Shown: positions 34,185 to 43,692, counted from the stretch's first letter. The stretch is 52,399 nt of DNA from Sedimentisphaerales bacterium (GCA_016930635.1 JAFGGI010000037.1:1-52399); one strand, 5' to 3'. A program made the numbers and translations. The notes: generated by a model from the letters alone, not told the origin.

Positions 34185-34489
34185 CCGACCTTTTAACTCT
34201 TTTTAAGCCTTGACGGTACTGATAACCCATTTTAACAACCCAGCCTTTCAATAATATCTTAATATGGTCCAGCCGTGTCGATGGACCGCTTGCGATAACA
34301 TCCTTAAATCAAAAGTACTTATTTCAAACCTTTTGGCTCAGTTTCTAAAGAAAATGACGTTTTATGGCCGATAACTTCTATATATCTACTGTGTGATAAA
34401 AACGCCGATTTGGGAAAAATTTTTAAAAATCAGTTATCGGTCCGGACTTTTCGGCCGATAACTGTAATTGTAGTTATAGTATCGAAAAA
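34185..34489. other. Intergenic region with repeated GGCCGATAACT elements
   Basis: This 305-base gap has no gene. Copies of GGCCGATAACT lie at 34366-34376 and 34453-34463. The second is the right half of a dyad: CAGTTATCGG (34431-34440) and CCGATAACTG (34455-34464), extended inward by CCG/CGG after a one-base bulge, with a 7-base loop. TATAGT (34475-34480) is a possible -10 just downstream. The three half-sites look like operators for an unknown regulator of the genes that follow. Confidence 0.5.
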
Positions 34490-34741
34490 ATGAGAAGACA
34501 ATTGCAGCATAATATGAAACAGCTTGTTCTTAAGAAGGGCTCAGAAAGGTATATCTTCCGTTATCAAAACGGTTGTGAAGATGCACTTCTTGAGGCACTG
34601 GTCAGTCAGGCATCAGACAGCAGAACCAGCTTTGACTGGTTTGACGCTGCTGTCCTGAGCTTTAAGCTCACCCAGTCACTGATAAGCGAAGCAGACAAAC
34701 TCCTGAATGAACCGACATTTGAGACGGTTGAGCCCTTTTAA
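34490..34741 (+). CDS. Small hypothetical protein upstream of the Xer recombinase
   Basis: An 83-residue protein I do not recognise. It contains KQLVLKKGSERYIFRYQNGCEDA (split here only for description as KQLVLKKGSERY and IFRYQNGCED), then ALLEALVSQA and a Phe/Trp/Asp-rich FDWFDAAVLSF, and ends acidic. No signal peptide or membrane segment is seen. An alternative start is MKQLVLKK at 34514. Neither start has a strong ribosome binding site. Codon use and the purine-rich third positions look like a real gene, and the upstream dyads suggest regulated expression. It may be cotranscribed with the recombinase gene 54 bases downstream. Confidence 0.6.
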   Translation: MRRQLQHNMKQLVLKKGSERYIFRYQNGCEDALLEALVSQASDSRTSFDWFDAAVLSFKLTQSLISEADKLLNEPTFETVEPF

Positions 34742-34795
34742 AATCCAATAGCAAGGAATTTTCGTCGTTTACTGAGGCGATTTGGAGATAAAAAA

Positions 34796-35782
34796 ATGGA
34801 AAATTGTGCAATTATTCATGAGTTTCTGGACTATCTGAAATTTGAAAAACACTTCTCTGAGCATACAGCCAAGTGCTATCATGCCGACCTTGAGCAGTTC
34901 TGCCAGCACATAAGTGCCCAGCAAGGCAATACCTCCCAACAATGGTCAGGCAATGATCAATCAGGTGCTGTAGCGACTCAAACAGAGACAAAGATAGAAC
35001 AGCTTCTTCTGTCAACAACGTCCGACAATATCCGCGCTTACATGGCTGTTTTAAATGATAAACAATACTCGAAATCAACAACTGCCAGAAAACTGGCGAC
35101 GCTGAGAAGTTTTTACAAGTTTCTGGTCAAACGGGGACACGTAAGCGATAATCCTGTTGTTGCAATCAGAACGCCAAAGCAGGATAAAAAGCTGCCGAAA
35201 TTCCTCGAATATGACCAGGTCAAGAGACTGCTTCAGACGCCGCCTGCTGATAACTGGCTCGGAGCGAGGGACCGTGCAATAATGGAGACACTTTACAGCA
35301 CAGGGGTAAGGGTAAGCGAGCTGGTCGGACTTAATATCGAAGATGTTGACTTCCTCGGTGAGGTACTGCACGTCAGAGGCAAAGGTAAAAAGGAAAGACT
35401 GACTCCGATCGGCTCAGCTGCATTGCAGGCGATCCAGCATTATATGGAATACCGTAACAGACGGGCACAGAGCAACAGCAACTTTGACCCCAAGGTACTA
35501 TTCGTAAATAAGCACGGCAAAAGGCTCAGCACAAGAAGTGTCCGCAGAAAAATGGACAAATATCTGAAGATGGCAGGACTTGATCCATCAATCAGCCCTC
35601 ACACATTGAGACACAGCTTTGCAACTCACATGCTCAATAACGGTGCCGATCTGCGAAGTGTGCAGGAACTGCTGGGACACCAGTCACTGTCAACAACGCA
35701 GGTTTATACACATCTTACAACCAAGAAACTGAAAGAAGTTTATGACAGCTCACATCCCCGTGACGAAAATCAGCCGGGGTAA
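34796..35782 (+). CDS. xerC: Tyrosine recombinase of the XerC/XerD family
   Basis: A site-specific recombinase expected to resolve chromosome dimers at dif. The N-terminal SAM-like domain (about 1-115) has an insert rich in Gln/Ser/Thr (about 40-70). The catalytic domain shows Arg in STGVRVSELVGL, Lys near GKGKKERL, HTLRHSFATHML with the HxxR pair, LGHQSLSTTQVYTH with the second His and the Tyr nucleophile. All five catalytic residues appear kept, so it should be active. Length is 328 residues. A GGAGA motif lies 8 bases before the ATG. Whether it is XerC or XerD cannot be decided; there is no sign of an integrated element around it. Confidence 0.88.
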   Translation: MENCAIIHEFLDYLKFEKHFSEHTAKCYHADLEQFCQHISAQQGNTSQQWSGNDQSGAVATQTETKIEQLLLSTTSDNIRAYMAVLNDKQYSKSTTARKLATLRSFYKFLVKRGHVSDNPVVAIRTPKQDKKLPKFLEYDQVKRLLQTPPADNWLGARDRAIMETLYSTGVRVSELVGLNIEDVDFLGEVLHVRGKGKKERLTPIGSAALQAIQHYMEYRNRRAQSNSNFDPKVLFVNKHGKRLSTRSVRRKMDKYLKMAGLDPSISPHTLRHSFATHMLNNGADLRSVQELLGHQSLSTTQVYTHLTTKKLKEVYDSSHPRDENQPG

Positions 35783-35803
35783 TAAGTAAAATAATTTGAG
35801 TAA

Positions 35804-35836
35804 CAAAAAACCCATCTCACCGAGGCGGTTTTTTTT
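35804..35836. terminator. Terminator between xer and the dehydratase gene
   Basis: AAAAAACC and GGTTTTTT pair around a small inner CTC/GAG stem, with A- and T-runs on the two sides. It can serve both convergent genes, although the stem is weak. Confidence 0.65.
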
Positions 35837-35856
35837 ATGCGATGGTATTTACCGAC

Positions 35857-37818
35857 TTAATTCTCGTCCGTTTTACCGATATATTCAGGAACAATCTCTT
35901 TTATAGCAGAAATGATCTGCTCGTAATTCTTGTTGTCTATAGCTTCTATAAAATTACTTATCATCTGGCAAAGCTGATCTCTACTTAGAGTAACATTATG
36001 TTTCCAAATCCCTATCTTGGGATGGTGGGTAGAGGCCATATCCTCACCCTTGATAGACAGTTCTTCGAAAAGCTTTTCTCCGGGCCGAATGCCGGTAAAG
36101 ACGATTTCAATATCTTCACCCGGCCGAAAACCACTAAGAATAATAAGCTCTTTAGCCAAATCGACAATCTTAACCGGTTCGCCCATATCAAGCACAAATA
36201 TTTCTCCGCCTCGGCCCATAGAAGCAGCCTGCAGAACAAGCTGAGAGGCTTCCGGTATAGTCATAAAGTATCTTCTCATATCCGGGTGTGTTACGGTAAC
36301 AGGACCTCCGGCGGCTATCTGATTTTTAAATATCGGCACAACAGAGCCGTTTGAGCCCAGTACATTGCCAAACCTGACTGTCACAAAATGTGTATTGCTG
36401 GTGTTGTTAAGGTCCTGAATATACATCTCAGCAATGCGTTTGGTGGAACCCATGACACTCGTTGGATTCACCGCTTTATCTGTACTTATCATTACGAAAC
36501 TACCGGCACCATACTTGTCTGCTGCATCAGCAACTGTTCTGGTACCAATAACGTTATTTTTTACTGCCTCGCCTGGGTTAATTTCCATCATCGGTACATG
36601 CTTATGTGCAGCAGCATGAATAACTACCTGAGGCTTAAACTCTTCGAAAATTCGTTCGACTCTGCTTTTGTCGGCGATATCACAAATAAGAGATTCCATC
36701 GCAACCTGCGGAAAGCTCCTGTTAAGCTCTCTTGCGATAAAAAACAAGGCATTTTCCGCCTGCTCGACCAACAACAGTCTTTTAGGAGCAAAATGACAGA
36801 CCTGCCTGCACATTTCCGAGCCGATGGAACCGCCGGCTCCTGTAACAAGAATAACCTTATCATTGAGATATTGTTCAATAATATCGAGATCGAGTTTCAC
36901 AGCTTCGCGCCCAAGCAAGTCATTGATATCGACCGCACGGATTTGTGAAACTCTATATCTGCCGCTGGCAATATCCGTAATAGAAGGAACAGTCCTGAAT
37001 CTTACCTTTGCACCTTCACATATCTGCACAACCCTTCTGAGCTGTTTTGCAGTGGCACTCGGTATAGCAATAGCGATTTCTTCTACATTCTGCTCTTCAC
37101 AAATTTTCGGCAACTGCTCAACATTGCCCAGCACCGGAACACCATGAATATTCATGCCCTGTTTTACAGCATCATCATCAATAAAACCTACTACGTCATA
37201 CTGTTCGATCGGCATACGGTGTAACTCTCTCAACAAGGCCTCGCCGGCGTTACCTGCGCCTACAATCAGAAACCTCTTGAGCACACCAACCTGTTCGGTG
37301 CGGAATTCCTCATGATAGAGTCTTACAGCCATTCTCAAACCGCCAAGAAGCACAATTGTCGCAAACATATCAAGAATAAAGACGGCCTGGCTGAAAGTAG
37401 TAAACTCAGGCAGCCGCGTTCGCAATGTTTCCGTTGATAAAAGCATAAACCATAAAACAACCAGCACCAGTGTACTGACCAGAGAAGCCTTAACTATTGC
37501 CAGCAGGTCTGAAATGCCGACAAAACGCCACCAGCCCTGATATTGTCTGAAATATCCGAATATCAGAATTTTAACTACGACAAAACATAATAAAAGCTTT
37601 GGATACTGCTCAAAAAGCCAGTCATTGCGGAACTGCATATTATTAGTAAGCAGAAATGCCATCATTAAACTTGCAGCAAAGCCTACAATATGAGCAAACA
37701 TTATTATCTGCCTGCGGAATTGAAGCATCAGCGAAGATGATACTTTTTCATCATCCTGTTTTTTAGACTCCTTGGGAGATTGTAAGTTCTGATTTTCTTC
37801 GACCATATTTACTTTCAC
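35857..37818 (-). CDS. Membrane-bound nucleotide-sugar 4,6-dehydratase/epimerase (FlaA1/PglF/WbpM-like)
   Basis: A 653-residue polysaccharide biosynthesis enzyme. Four membrane segments lie in the first 165 residues, then a first Rossmann half with FLIVGAGNAGEALLREL (about 182-198) and the catalytic SDR domain beginning VTGAGGSIGSEM (about 323). STDKAVNPTSVMGSTKR has the Met-x3-Lys pair that replaces Tyr-x3-Lys in this family. Homologues convert UDP-GlcNAc to the 4-keto-6-deoxy sugar used for glycan or flagellin decoration. Translation may start at GTG 37818 or at ATG 37806. The preceding membrane protein gene ends 19 bases upstream, so the two form one unit. Confidence 0.88.
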   Translation of the reverse strand: MKVNMVEENQNLQSPKESKKQDDEKVSSSLMLQFRRQIIMFAHIVGFAASLMMAFLLTNNMQFRNDWLFEQYPKLLLCFVVVKILIFGYFRQYQGWWRFVGISDLLAIVKASLVSTLVLVVLWFMLLSTETLRTRLPEFTTFSQAVFILDMFATIVLLGGLRMAVRLYHEEFRTEQVGVLKRFLIVGAGNAGEALLRELHRMPIEQYDVVGFIDDDAVKQGMNIHGVPVLGNVEQLPKICEEQNVEEIAIAIPSATAKQLRRVVQICEGAKVRFRTVPSITDIASGRYRVSQIRAVDINDLLGREAVKLDLDIIEQYLNDKVILVTGAGGSIGSEMCRQVCHFAPKRLLLVEQAENALFFIARELNRSFPQVAMESLICDIADKSRVERIFEEFKPQVVIHAAAHKHVPMMEINPGEAVKNNVIGTRTVADAADKYGAGSFVMISTDKAVNPTSVMGSTKRIAEMYIQDLNNTSNTHFVTVRFGNVLGSNGSVVPIFKNQIAAGGPVTVTHPDMRRYFMTIPEASQLVLQAASMGRGGEIFVLDMGEPVKIVDLAKELIILSGFRPGEDIEIVFTGIRPGEKLFEELSIKGEDMASTHHPKIGIWKHNVTLSRDQLCQMISNFIEAIDNKNYEQIISAIKEIVPEYIGKTDEN

Positions 37819-37837
37819 TATTTTCTGTCAGAAGTTA

Positions 37838-39163
37838 TCACGACTGTTCGGTATTTTGTGACTGAACAGGCTCAGGTTTCTGTTCAGTTTCGATAAAAAC
37901 ACTGTCAAGAGGGGTCTGGTCAATTCCTTTTCGCAGCAAACAATAAATAATAGTACTGGCTGAAAAGTAGAAGCTGACGGCAAAAGCAATAACCACTCCT
38001 GCAATAACAAGTACCTGAAGATTAATAAGCCATTCTGCAAATGATTCAGTTCTGCTTTTGGCGATTTCGGCACCACTGCCTAACAGACTGAAGAATTCCG
38101 GCTTCGGCCAGATAACATCAAGTTTGTTCATTTGCTCGGCTTTTGCGGCATTTTTCCATATACTAATATAAAGAAACCATCTGCCGGCCGTAAGCATAAG
38201 AAAGACAAAGAATCTTGCAAATAAATAACAAACAGCACCGTAAACGGTTGCTATCAGCATATAAAAAGAGAGCCGCCAGGGCCTTGTATAGACATAACTG
38301 CAGGACCTGTTAAAAGCATCAAAAGCATCAGAATGCTCATATGCGATTACAGACGGCATAAGGTTGATACCTCCGCCGAGACCTATAATCATCAGGGTAA
38401 TACACACGCCCAGAACAAGAACAATTATAAATGTTAAAGGAAATGCCAGAAAAATTTCTCCAATCCACCCGATATTTGTTATCAGGCCGACTCCCAAAAG
38501 AAGCAATATGAAAATTATAATAAATACTATCGGTAATGAAGGAGCACCAAAAAGGGAAAGAAATTTTTTAAAGGCAAACTCCAGGCACGGCGTTATTCCG
38601 CAATTTTCATCTCTTGAGAATTTAAGAGCCGCTCCTCTGGATATTGCCCCGCTTGTTATGGAAAATATTATAAGAGCAATCAAAAACATAATTATACTGT
38701 AGATAGTATGGTGTTTGAACGCCCATATTGAGGCCAGGACACATTCTCTAAGTGCGCCGGCAAAGTTATCGAATCGCAATACTACAACCGAAGCAGCAGC
38801 TTTATTGAGACGTGACATACAGAAATTTGACCAGACTCTAAAGACACCCTGCTTGTGCGGTTTGTCCTTATATCTTTCTATATAACCTTCAATCCTGTCC
38901 GGGGCACCGATAAAACAATGCAGTTCTGTCGGCCAGTTCAGTGAACCTGTAAGACTCGATGAAATCAGATCTCCCCGGGTAACCTCGCCGGACACAGCAA
39001 CGGTTTTACTCAAATCCATCGTCCAGCCGATTACAAAAATCAGCGTCAATGCCAGAAAAGCTATGAAAATCCTTGCAGGCTGAATCGCTATTCGAAATGC
39101 CTTGAAGATATTTAAAAACAAAAGATTCTCGCAATATTGAGCTGGGCTCTTTTGTTCTGTCAT
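37838..39163 (-). CDS. Polytopic membrane protein of unknown function
   Basis: A 441-residue protein that I do not recognise. About six hydrophobic segments can be seen: near 28-50, 152-180, 210-240, 243-275, 308-335 and 382-412. A soluble loop (about 55-140) contains TELHCFIGAPDRIEGYIERY and Cys residues. LGGGINLMPSVIAYE precedes the fifth segment. The C-terminus is charged and acidic. Its genes on either side are a glycan dehydratase and a YacG-like zinc protein, which do not fix its role. A transporter or envelope assembly role is possible but unsupported. It is expressed with the dehydratase gene. Confidence 0.75.
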   Translation of the reverse strand: MTEQKSPAQYCENLLFLNIFKAFRIAIQPARIFIAFLALTLIFVIGWTMDLSKTVAVSGEVTRGDLISSSLTGSLNWPTELHCFIGAPDRIEGYIERYKDKPHKQGVFRVWSNFCMSRLNKAAASVVVLRFDNFAGALRECVLASIWAFKHHTIYSIIMFLIALIIFSITSGAISRGAALKFSRDENCGITPCLEFAFKKFLSLFGAPSLPIVFIIIFILLLLGVGLITNIGWIGEIFLAFPLTFIIVLVLGVCITLMIIGLGGGINLMPSVIAYEHSDAFDAFNRSCSYVYTRPWRLSFYMLIATVYGAVCYLFARFFVFLMLTAGRWFLYISIWKNAAKAEQMNKLDVIWPKPEFFSLLGSGAEIAKSRTESFAEWLINLQVLVIAGVVIAFAVSFYFSASTIIYCLLRKGIDQTPLDSVFIETEQKPEPVQSQNTEQS

Positions 39164-39238
39164 TTTTACAATCCTTTCAAAACAAACCTGACAGTCTGCG
39201 GTAAGATTGCCAAACCTGTATTATCACTTTTTAAGTTC

Positions 39239-39424
39239 TTATTTCAACATATTTTCCGGCTCATTATCTTCATCTTCTTCAATAGGATTGGAGATGATAT
39301 ATTCACTCTCGAGCCAGGCATTTAAATCAACCAGTTTGCACCTTTGCGAGCAAAATGGGAAAAAAGCTTCGTCTTTGGCTCTTTTTTCAACATTTTTACC
39401 GCAGATTGGACAGTTAAATCCCAT
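39239..39424 (-). CDS. yacG: YacG-like zinc-binding protein (DNA gyrase inhibitor family)
   Basis: A 61-residue protein with the YacG zinc finger: NCPICGKNVE followed by FFPFCSQRCKLVDLNAWLE (first Cys pair, then CxxxC, then the DLxxWL tail). In E. coli YacG binds gyrase B and inhibits it. The C-terminal 20 residues are strongly acidic. It lies between the membrane protein gene (75 bases away) and the DksA-like gene, separated from the latter by a terminator, so it may have its own promoter. Confidence 0.88.
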   Translation of the reverse strand: MGFNCPICGKNVEKRAKDEAFFPFCSQRCKLVDLNAWLESEYIISNPIEEDEDNEPENMLK

Positions 39425-39445
39425 AGTTACAGTATTATAAAGAAT

Positions 39446-39477
39446 AAAAAAGCCCGCTGCAATAATTCAGACGGGCA
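39446..39477 (-). terminator. Rho-independent terminator after the DksA-like gene
   Basis: On the minus strand GCCCG-T-CTG pairs with CAG-CGGGC, followed by a T-run (TTTTTTATTCTTT). It ends the minus-strand transcript before yacG. Confidence 0.82.
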
Positions 39478-39503
39478 TAAGATACCAAAACATAACTATA
39501 TAA

Positions 39504-40028
39504 TTACTCCAATTCGATACCTTCCGGTACCGGCTCACCAGCTCTGACAAGCCCCTTTTCAACAAGCCTGGCATATTCAATACAATATCTTGCCCATGGT
39601 CTGGCTTCAAGTCTTGCCTTTGGAATCCCCCTGCCGGTAACCTCACATATACCGTAAACCTGTTCATCGATTCTTCTTAACGCATCTACGATCTCGTTGA
39701 GTATCCTTCTTTCGCTATCGAGCAGATTCAAAGCAAATTCCTGATCATAATTGTCTGTACCAATATCAGCCATATGTATCGGCATACTTGAAAGGTCGCC
39801 GCTGGCATCAAGCCTGGACTTCTTGAGAGCACCATCTTCGATAGAATTAACATCTCCGATAAGTTCCTGCATCTTTTCGCGCAAGAGTTGACTATAATGT
39901 TCAACCTCCTGATCTGTGAGATACTCGCTTGTTTTTGTATATATAACCGCCGGTTCTTTTTTCACGGCGGTTCTTTTTGTACTTTTACGCCGTACGGGTC
40001 TTTTTTTGACTTCTTTCTTTTTTGCCAC
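39504..40028 (-). CDS. DksA/TraR-family protein with degenerate zinc finger
   Basis: A 174-residue protein. A Lys/Arg-rich N-terminus (about 1-27) precedes a coiled-coil stretch (YLTDQEVEHYSQLLREKMQE) and a C-terminal segment equivalent to the DksA zinc finger. The usual CxxC...CxxC is reduced: GICEVTGRGIPKARLEARPW keeps one Cys of the first pair, and ARYCIEYARL keeps one of the second. The RLxxxP core is retained. DksA proteins bind RNA polymerase in the secondary channel and mediate the stringent response; single-Cys forms without zinc exist in some bacteria. GTG is the start codon. A terminator follows the gene. Confidence 0.83.
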   Translation of the reverse strand: MAKKKEVKKRPVRRKSTKRTAVKKEPAVIYTKTSEYLTDQEVEHYSQLLREKMQELIGDVNSIEDGALKKSRLDASGDLSSMPIHMADIGTDNYDQEFALNLLDSERRILNEIVDALRRIDEQVYGICEVTGRGIPKARLEARPWARYCIEYARLVEKGLVRAGEPVPEGIELE

Positions 40029-40193
40029 TATTTATTCCGCCTGTTGTAAAATTTTTTGTAAGTTACTCTGTCGTCTTTATAAACTCTGTTGCTAAAAAGA
40101 CCACTTTTTCGAGACCCAATAATATAGTGGTGTCAAAGCCGGTTTGCAAGCTATTTTAACTTTATTCCTAACCCCTTTTTATACAAGGAGTTA

Positions 40194-41996
40194 TCAGGTT
40201 CTCTTGAACTGTTTTTCCAGTTCTGCAAGACTGAATTTGATGGTAGTCGGCCTGCCGTGCGGGCATCGGCTGGCTCTTTCGATAGCCTGTTTATCAGCTA
40301 AAAGCTGGTCGACCTCGGCTGGTGTGAGCTTTTGGCCTGCTTTTACAGCAGCTTTACATGCCGCCAGATCGAGAACTTTATGCAACAGCCTCTCAGAATC
40401 GATCTTACCTGTTGTTTCCATAAGTATATCCAGCATTTCCATAACAAATTCAACAGGTTTAACATTGCGCAGCAGACTGGGGAACGCCTGCAACGCCCAG
40501 ATGCCGGGACCGAAGGGTTCAAGCTCAATACCTATACGTTCAAGCAGACCTTTATTTTCTTCGAGTATCTGGATTTGTGTATCAGTCAGTTCGAAACTTT
40601 CCGGTATAAGAAGTTTTTGCGATTCCAGTTTGCCAGCACCGTCAGAGGCAAAACGTCTGCAAAGGTCTTCATATATTATTCGTTCGTGCAGAGCATGCTG
40701 ATCAATGATCAAAAACCCGTCTTCGTTTTGTGTTATTATGTAGCTGTCGTGAATTTGAAGATACCGCTGGGGTTCAGTGATATCCTGTGACACAGTTTCA
40801 TCGTAAAAATGCTCTCTTTGCTTAGCAACAGCCAGATCGCTGCTCTTTGTTATTTTCGAAAAATCGAAACGTCTTTGAGCAGAATCGGCGTACTTATTCT
40901 TATTAAAAAAACTCGCCATTGCACTGGTAATCTGATCCCTGGTGCCACTGTCCTGCGTTGGCACAGGTTCAGAACCTGTTTTCGGCAGCTTGACCTGCAC
41001 ATCAAGATCCATCGACAGCAGCTTTTCCCGTATAAGAGACAGTATCTGTGAATACACAAGATTCGAATTGTCAAACCGTACTTCTGTCTTGGTCGGATGA
41101 ACATTAACATCAAAATTCTGCGGCGGCATCTGAAGAAAGAGAAAAATAATCGGATATTTATTCGGCTCAATAAGCCCCCTGTAAGCCTCTTTTACCGCAT
41201 GAGCAAGAAATTTGTCGCGAATGAATCTGCCGTTGAGAAAAAAGTACTGAAACTTGGCACTGGAACGATTATTTTCAGGCTTGCAAAGTAAAGCACTGAC
41301 TTCAAGATCACGTTCACTGCTGTGCAGTTCGAGCAGAGAACCTGCAATCTCAGCAGAAAATAAACTTCTGACCCGCTCCTTTATACCGTTGCCATCGGCC
41401 AATCTGTAAAGTTCTCGGTCATTATGAAACAAAGCCATTGAAATATCGGTATGCGCCAGGGCAATCCTCGTAAACTGCTCGGTGATATGGGTCATTTCTG
41501 TATTCGCGGTTCGAAGGAATTTTTTCCTGGCAGGCAGCTTATAAAACAGATTCCGAACCTCAACTGTTGTACCTTTATCAGCACTGCAGGGTTTAATCTC
41601 TTCCCTGCTGCCGCAGTCAATTTCTATCTTGTAACCTTCAATAGCATCCGGGCATCTGCTGGTCAGCACAACTTGCGCCACGGAACCGATGCTCGCAAGG
41701 GCCTCGCCGCGAAAACCCATAGTTGAGATATTAAGCAGGTCCGCAGTGGTCTTGAGCTTACTTGTTGCGTGAGGTTCAAAAGCAACAGCAAGGTCTTCTC
41801 TATCCATTCCACAGCCGTTGTCTATTACACGGATGAGTTTTTTACCTCCATCTTCGATATGAATGGTTATTTGGGTTGCACCGGCATCAAGGCTGTTTTC
41901 CACAAGCTCTTTGACCACGCTGGCAGGCCTTTCGATTACCTCACCAGCGGCAATCATATTAACCATATTCTGGTCAAGTACTTTTATCTGACCCAT
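40194..41996 (-). CDS. mutL: DNA mismatch repair protein MutL with endonuclease motif
   Basis: The N-terminal GHKL ATPase has VIERPASVVKELVENSLDAGA (metal-binding Glu and Asn), DNGCGMDREDL and STMGFRGEALASIGSVA. After a linker (about 330-400) the C-terminal dimerisation domain carries DQHALHERIIYE, which fits the DQHAx2Ex4E endonuclease motif, with ACKAAVKAG and CPHGRPT completing the metal site. It therefore likely nicks DNA itself, as in bacteria lacking MutH. Length is 600 residues. It is encoded on the minus strand 31 bases after gpmI and is probably cotranscribed with it. Confidence 0.95.
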   Translation of the reverse strand: MGQIKVLDQNMVNMIAAGEVIERPASVVKELVENSLDAGATQITIHIEDGGKKLIRVIDNGCGMDREDLAVAFEPHATSKLKTTADLLNISTMGFRGEALASIGSVAQVVLTSRCPDAIEGYKIEIDCGSREEIKPCSADKGTTVEVRNLFYKLPARKKFLRTANTEMTHITEQFTRIALAHTDISMALFHNDRELYRLADGNGIKERVRSLFSAEIAGSLLELHSSERDLEVSALLCKPENNRSSAKFQYFFLNGRFIRDKFLAHAVKEAYRGLIEPNKYPIIFLFLQMPPQNFDVNVHPTKTEVRFDNSNLVYSQILSLIREKLLSMDLDVQVKLPKTGSEPVPTQDSGTRDQITSAMASFFNKNKYADSAQRRFDFSKITKSSDLAVAKQREHFYDETVSQDITEPQRYLQIHDSYIITQNEDGFLIIDQHALHERIIYEDLCRRFASDGAGKLESQKLLIPESFELTDTQIQILEENKGLLERIGIELEPFGPGIWALQAFPSLLRNVKPVEFVMEMLDILMETTGKIDSERLLHKVLDLAACKAAVKAGQKLTPAEVDQLLADKQAIERASRCPHGRPTTIKFSLAELEKQFKRT

Positions 41997-42027
41997 AGTA
42001 TCACCGGCAGGAGAAGTGAAATATATT

Positions 42028-43596
42028 TTAAGATACGAACAAACTCTTTCCTGTCATTTCCGCAGGCTTCGGCAGTTCCATCATTTCCAGCAGAGTAGGC
42101 AGCACATCGGCAAGTCTGCCGTCGCTTCGAAGTTTTCTATTCTTATTAAGTTCATCAAAAACTATCAAAGGCACATCGCCAATCGTATGAGCGGTATGAG
42201 GACCGTCGCCATCTTTCATCTTTTCGAAATTACCGTGGTCTGCTGTAATAATGGCCGCTCCACCAAGCTGCTTTACCTTATCAAGAATCCTGCCGACACA
42301 AGTATCAACTGTTTCGGCAGCCTTGACGGCGGCTGCAAGAATACCGGTATGCCCTACCATGTCAGGATTGGCAAAATTGATAACGATAACATCATATTTA
42401 TTCGTTTCGAGTCTCTCCATAACAACATCACAAACCTCATAGGCGCTCATCTCAGGCTTTAGATCATAGGTCCTGACCTTTGGCGAAGGCACTATCTGCC
42501 TGTCTTCACCCGGAAAGGGTTTTTCAGTGTAATCGTTGAAGAAAAACGTAACGTGTGCGTATTTTTCAGTTTCAGCACATCTAAATTGCTTCAGCCCCAG
42601 AGAACTGAAATAAGCCGCCGCGATATTCTTCATCTTGGGCGGCTTCGGAAAGATCACAGGAGCAGGGATCGTCGCATCATATTCGGTCATACATAGATAA
42701 TGAACCTTCGGTCTTGCGGTCCTTACAAATCCTGTAAAATCATCATCAACAAAAGCACGGGTTATCTCCCGCGGCCTGTCACCTCGGAAATTAAAGAACA
42801 CAACACCATCGCCGTCATCTATTTTCGCTATCGGTTCATCATTTTCATCGAGAATGCAAACCGGCTCGATAAATTCATCGGTTACTTCATTTTGATAACT
42901 CTGCTCTACAGCTTCTTTGACGCTTTTTGCCTTATTGCCTTTGCCGAGCGTCAAACAGTCATATGCCCTTTGTACTCTTTCCCATCGGCTGTCACGGTCC
43001 ATAGCATAGAACCGTCCCATCACAGCAGCAATTTGACCGACACCAATCTCAGACATTTTATTTTCTATCTGCGCCAGATATCCTTTCCCGCTGTCCGGCG
43101 GCGAATCCCTGCCGTCGGTAAATGCATGAAGGTAAACTTTTGTAAGGCTATTGCGTTTTGCAAGTTCAAGCAAACCATAAAGATGTTCAAGAAGTGAATG
43201 TACGCCAATGTCACTGCAAAGACCCAATAGATGGAGTTTGCTGTTATTTTTCTTTATATAATCTATGAGCCTGGCAAGCTCTGCGTTCTCAAAAAAAGAG
43301 CCTTCGCGAATAGCTTTGCTTATCCTGACAGATTCCTGGTCAACTATCCTTCCTGCACCGATATTTTGATGACCGACTTCGCTGTTTCCCATCGTCCCTG
43401 CAGGCAGCCCGACATCTTCACCGCTGGTATGGATAATACAATTCGGATACTGACTCATCAGCATATCGTCCGTCGGCGTATCAGCCTGCTTTACTGCGTT
43501 ATATGCATCCTCGGCAGGATTAGGATTATAACCCCAGCCGTCACGGATAATCAGCATGAAAGGCCTGCGTTTAAGAGCCGTTTTATCTTTACTCAT
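42028..43596 (-). CDS. gpmI: 2,3-bisphosphoglycerate-independent phosphoglycerate mutase
   Basis: A manganese-dependent glycolytic enzyme that interconverts 3- and 2-phosphoglycerate. The alkaline-phosphatase fold begins IIRDGWGYN; the phosphorylated Ser is in GTMGNSEVGHQNIGAG (about residues 68-83). Metal ligands near the end are in NPDMVGHTG and ITADHGNFEKM. At 522 residues it has the normal length. AGAGGT precedes the ATG. A 96-base gap separates it from the last gsp gene. Confidence 0.95.
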   Translation of the reverse strand: MSKDKTALKRRPFMLIIRDGWGYNPNPAEDAYNAVKQADTPTDDMLMSQYPNCIIHTSGEDVGLPAGTMGNSEVGHQNIGAGRIVDQESVRISKAIREGSFFENAELARLIDYIKKNNSKLHLLGLCSDIGVHSLLEHLYGLLELAKRNSLTKVYLHAFTDGRDSPPDSGKGYLAQIENKMSEIGVGQIAAVMGRFYAMDRDSRWERVQRAYDCLTLGKGNKAKSVKEAVEQSYQNEVTDEFIEPVCILDENDEPIAKIDDGDGVVFFNFRGDRPREITRAFVDDDFTGFVRTARPKVHYLCMTEYDATIPAPVIFPKPPKMKNIAAAYFSSLGLKQFRCAETEKYAHVTFFFNDYTEKPFPGEDRQIVPSPKVRTYDLKPEMSAYEVCDVVMERLETNKYDVIVINFANPDMVGHTGILAAAVKAAETVDTCVGRILDKVKQLGGAAIITADHGNFEKMKDGDGPHTAHTIGDVPLIVFDELNKNRKLRSDGRLADVLPTLLEMMELPKPAEMTGKSLFVS

Positions 43597-43692
43597 AATA
43601 CCTCTGTTAAATATTTAAAATCAGACATAGAGGGAGCATACTAAGGAAAATTAGTGAAAAAGTCAAATAAGAAAGAAATTTAAAACCTCAGG

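Noticed and set aside
34796-35782. Integrase of a prophage or genomic island
   Set aside because: The protein has the XerC/D plan, and no tRNA gene, attachment-site repeats or phage genes flank it.
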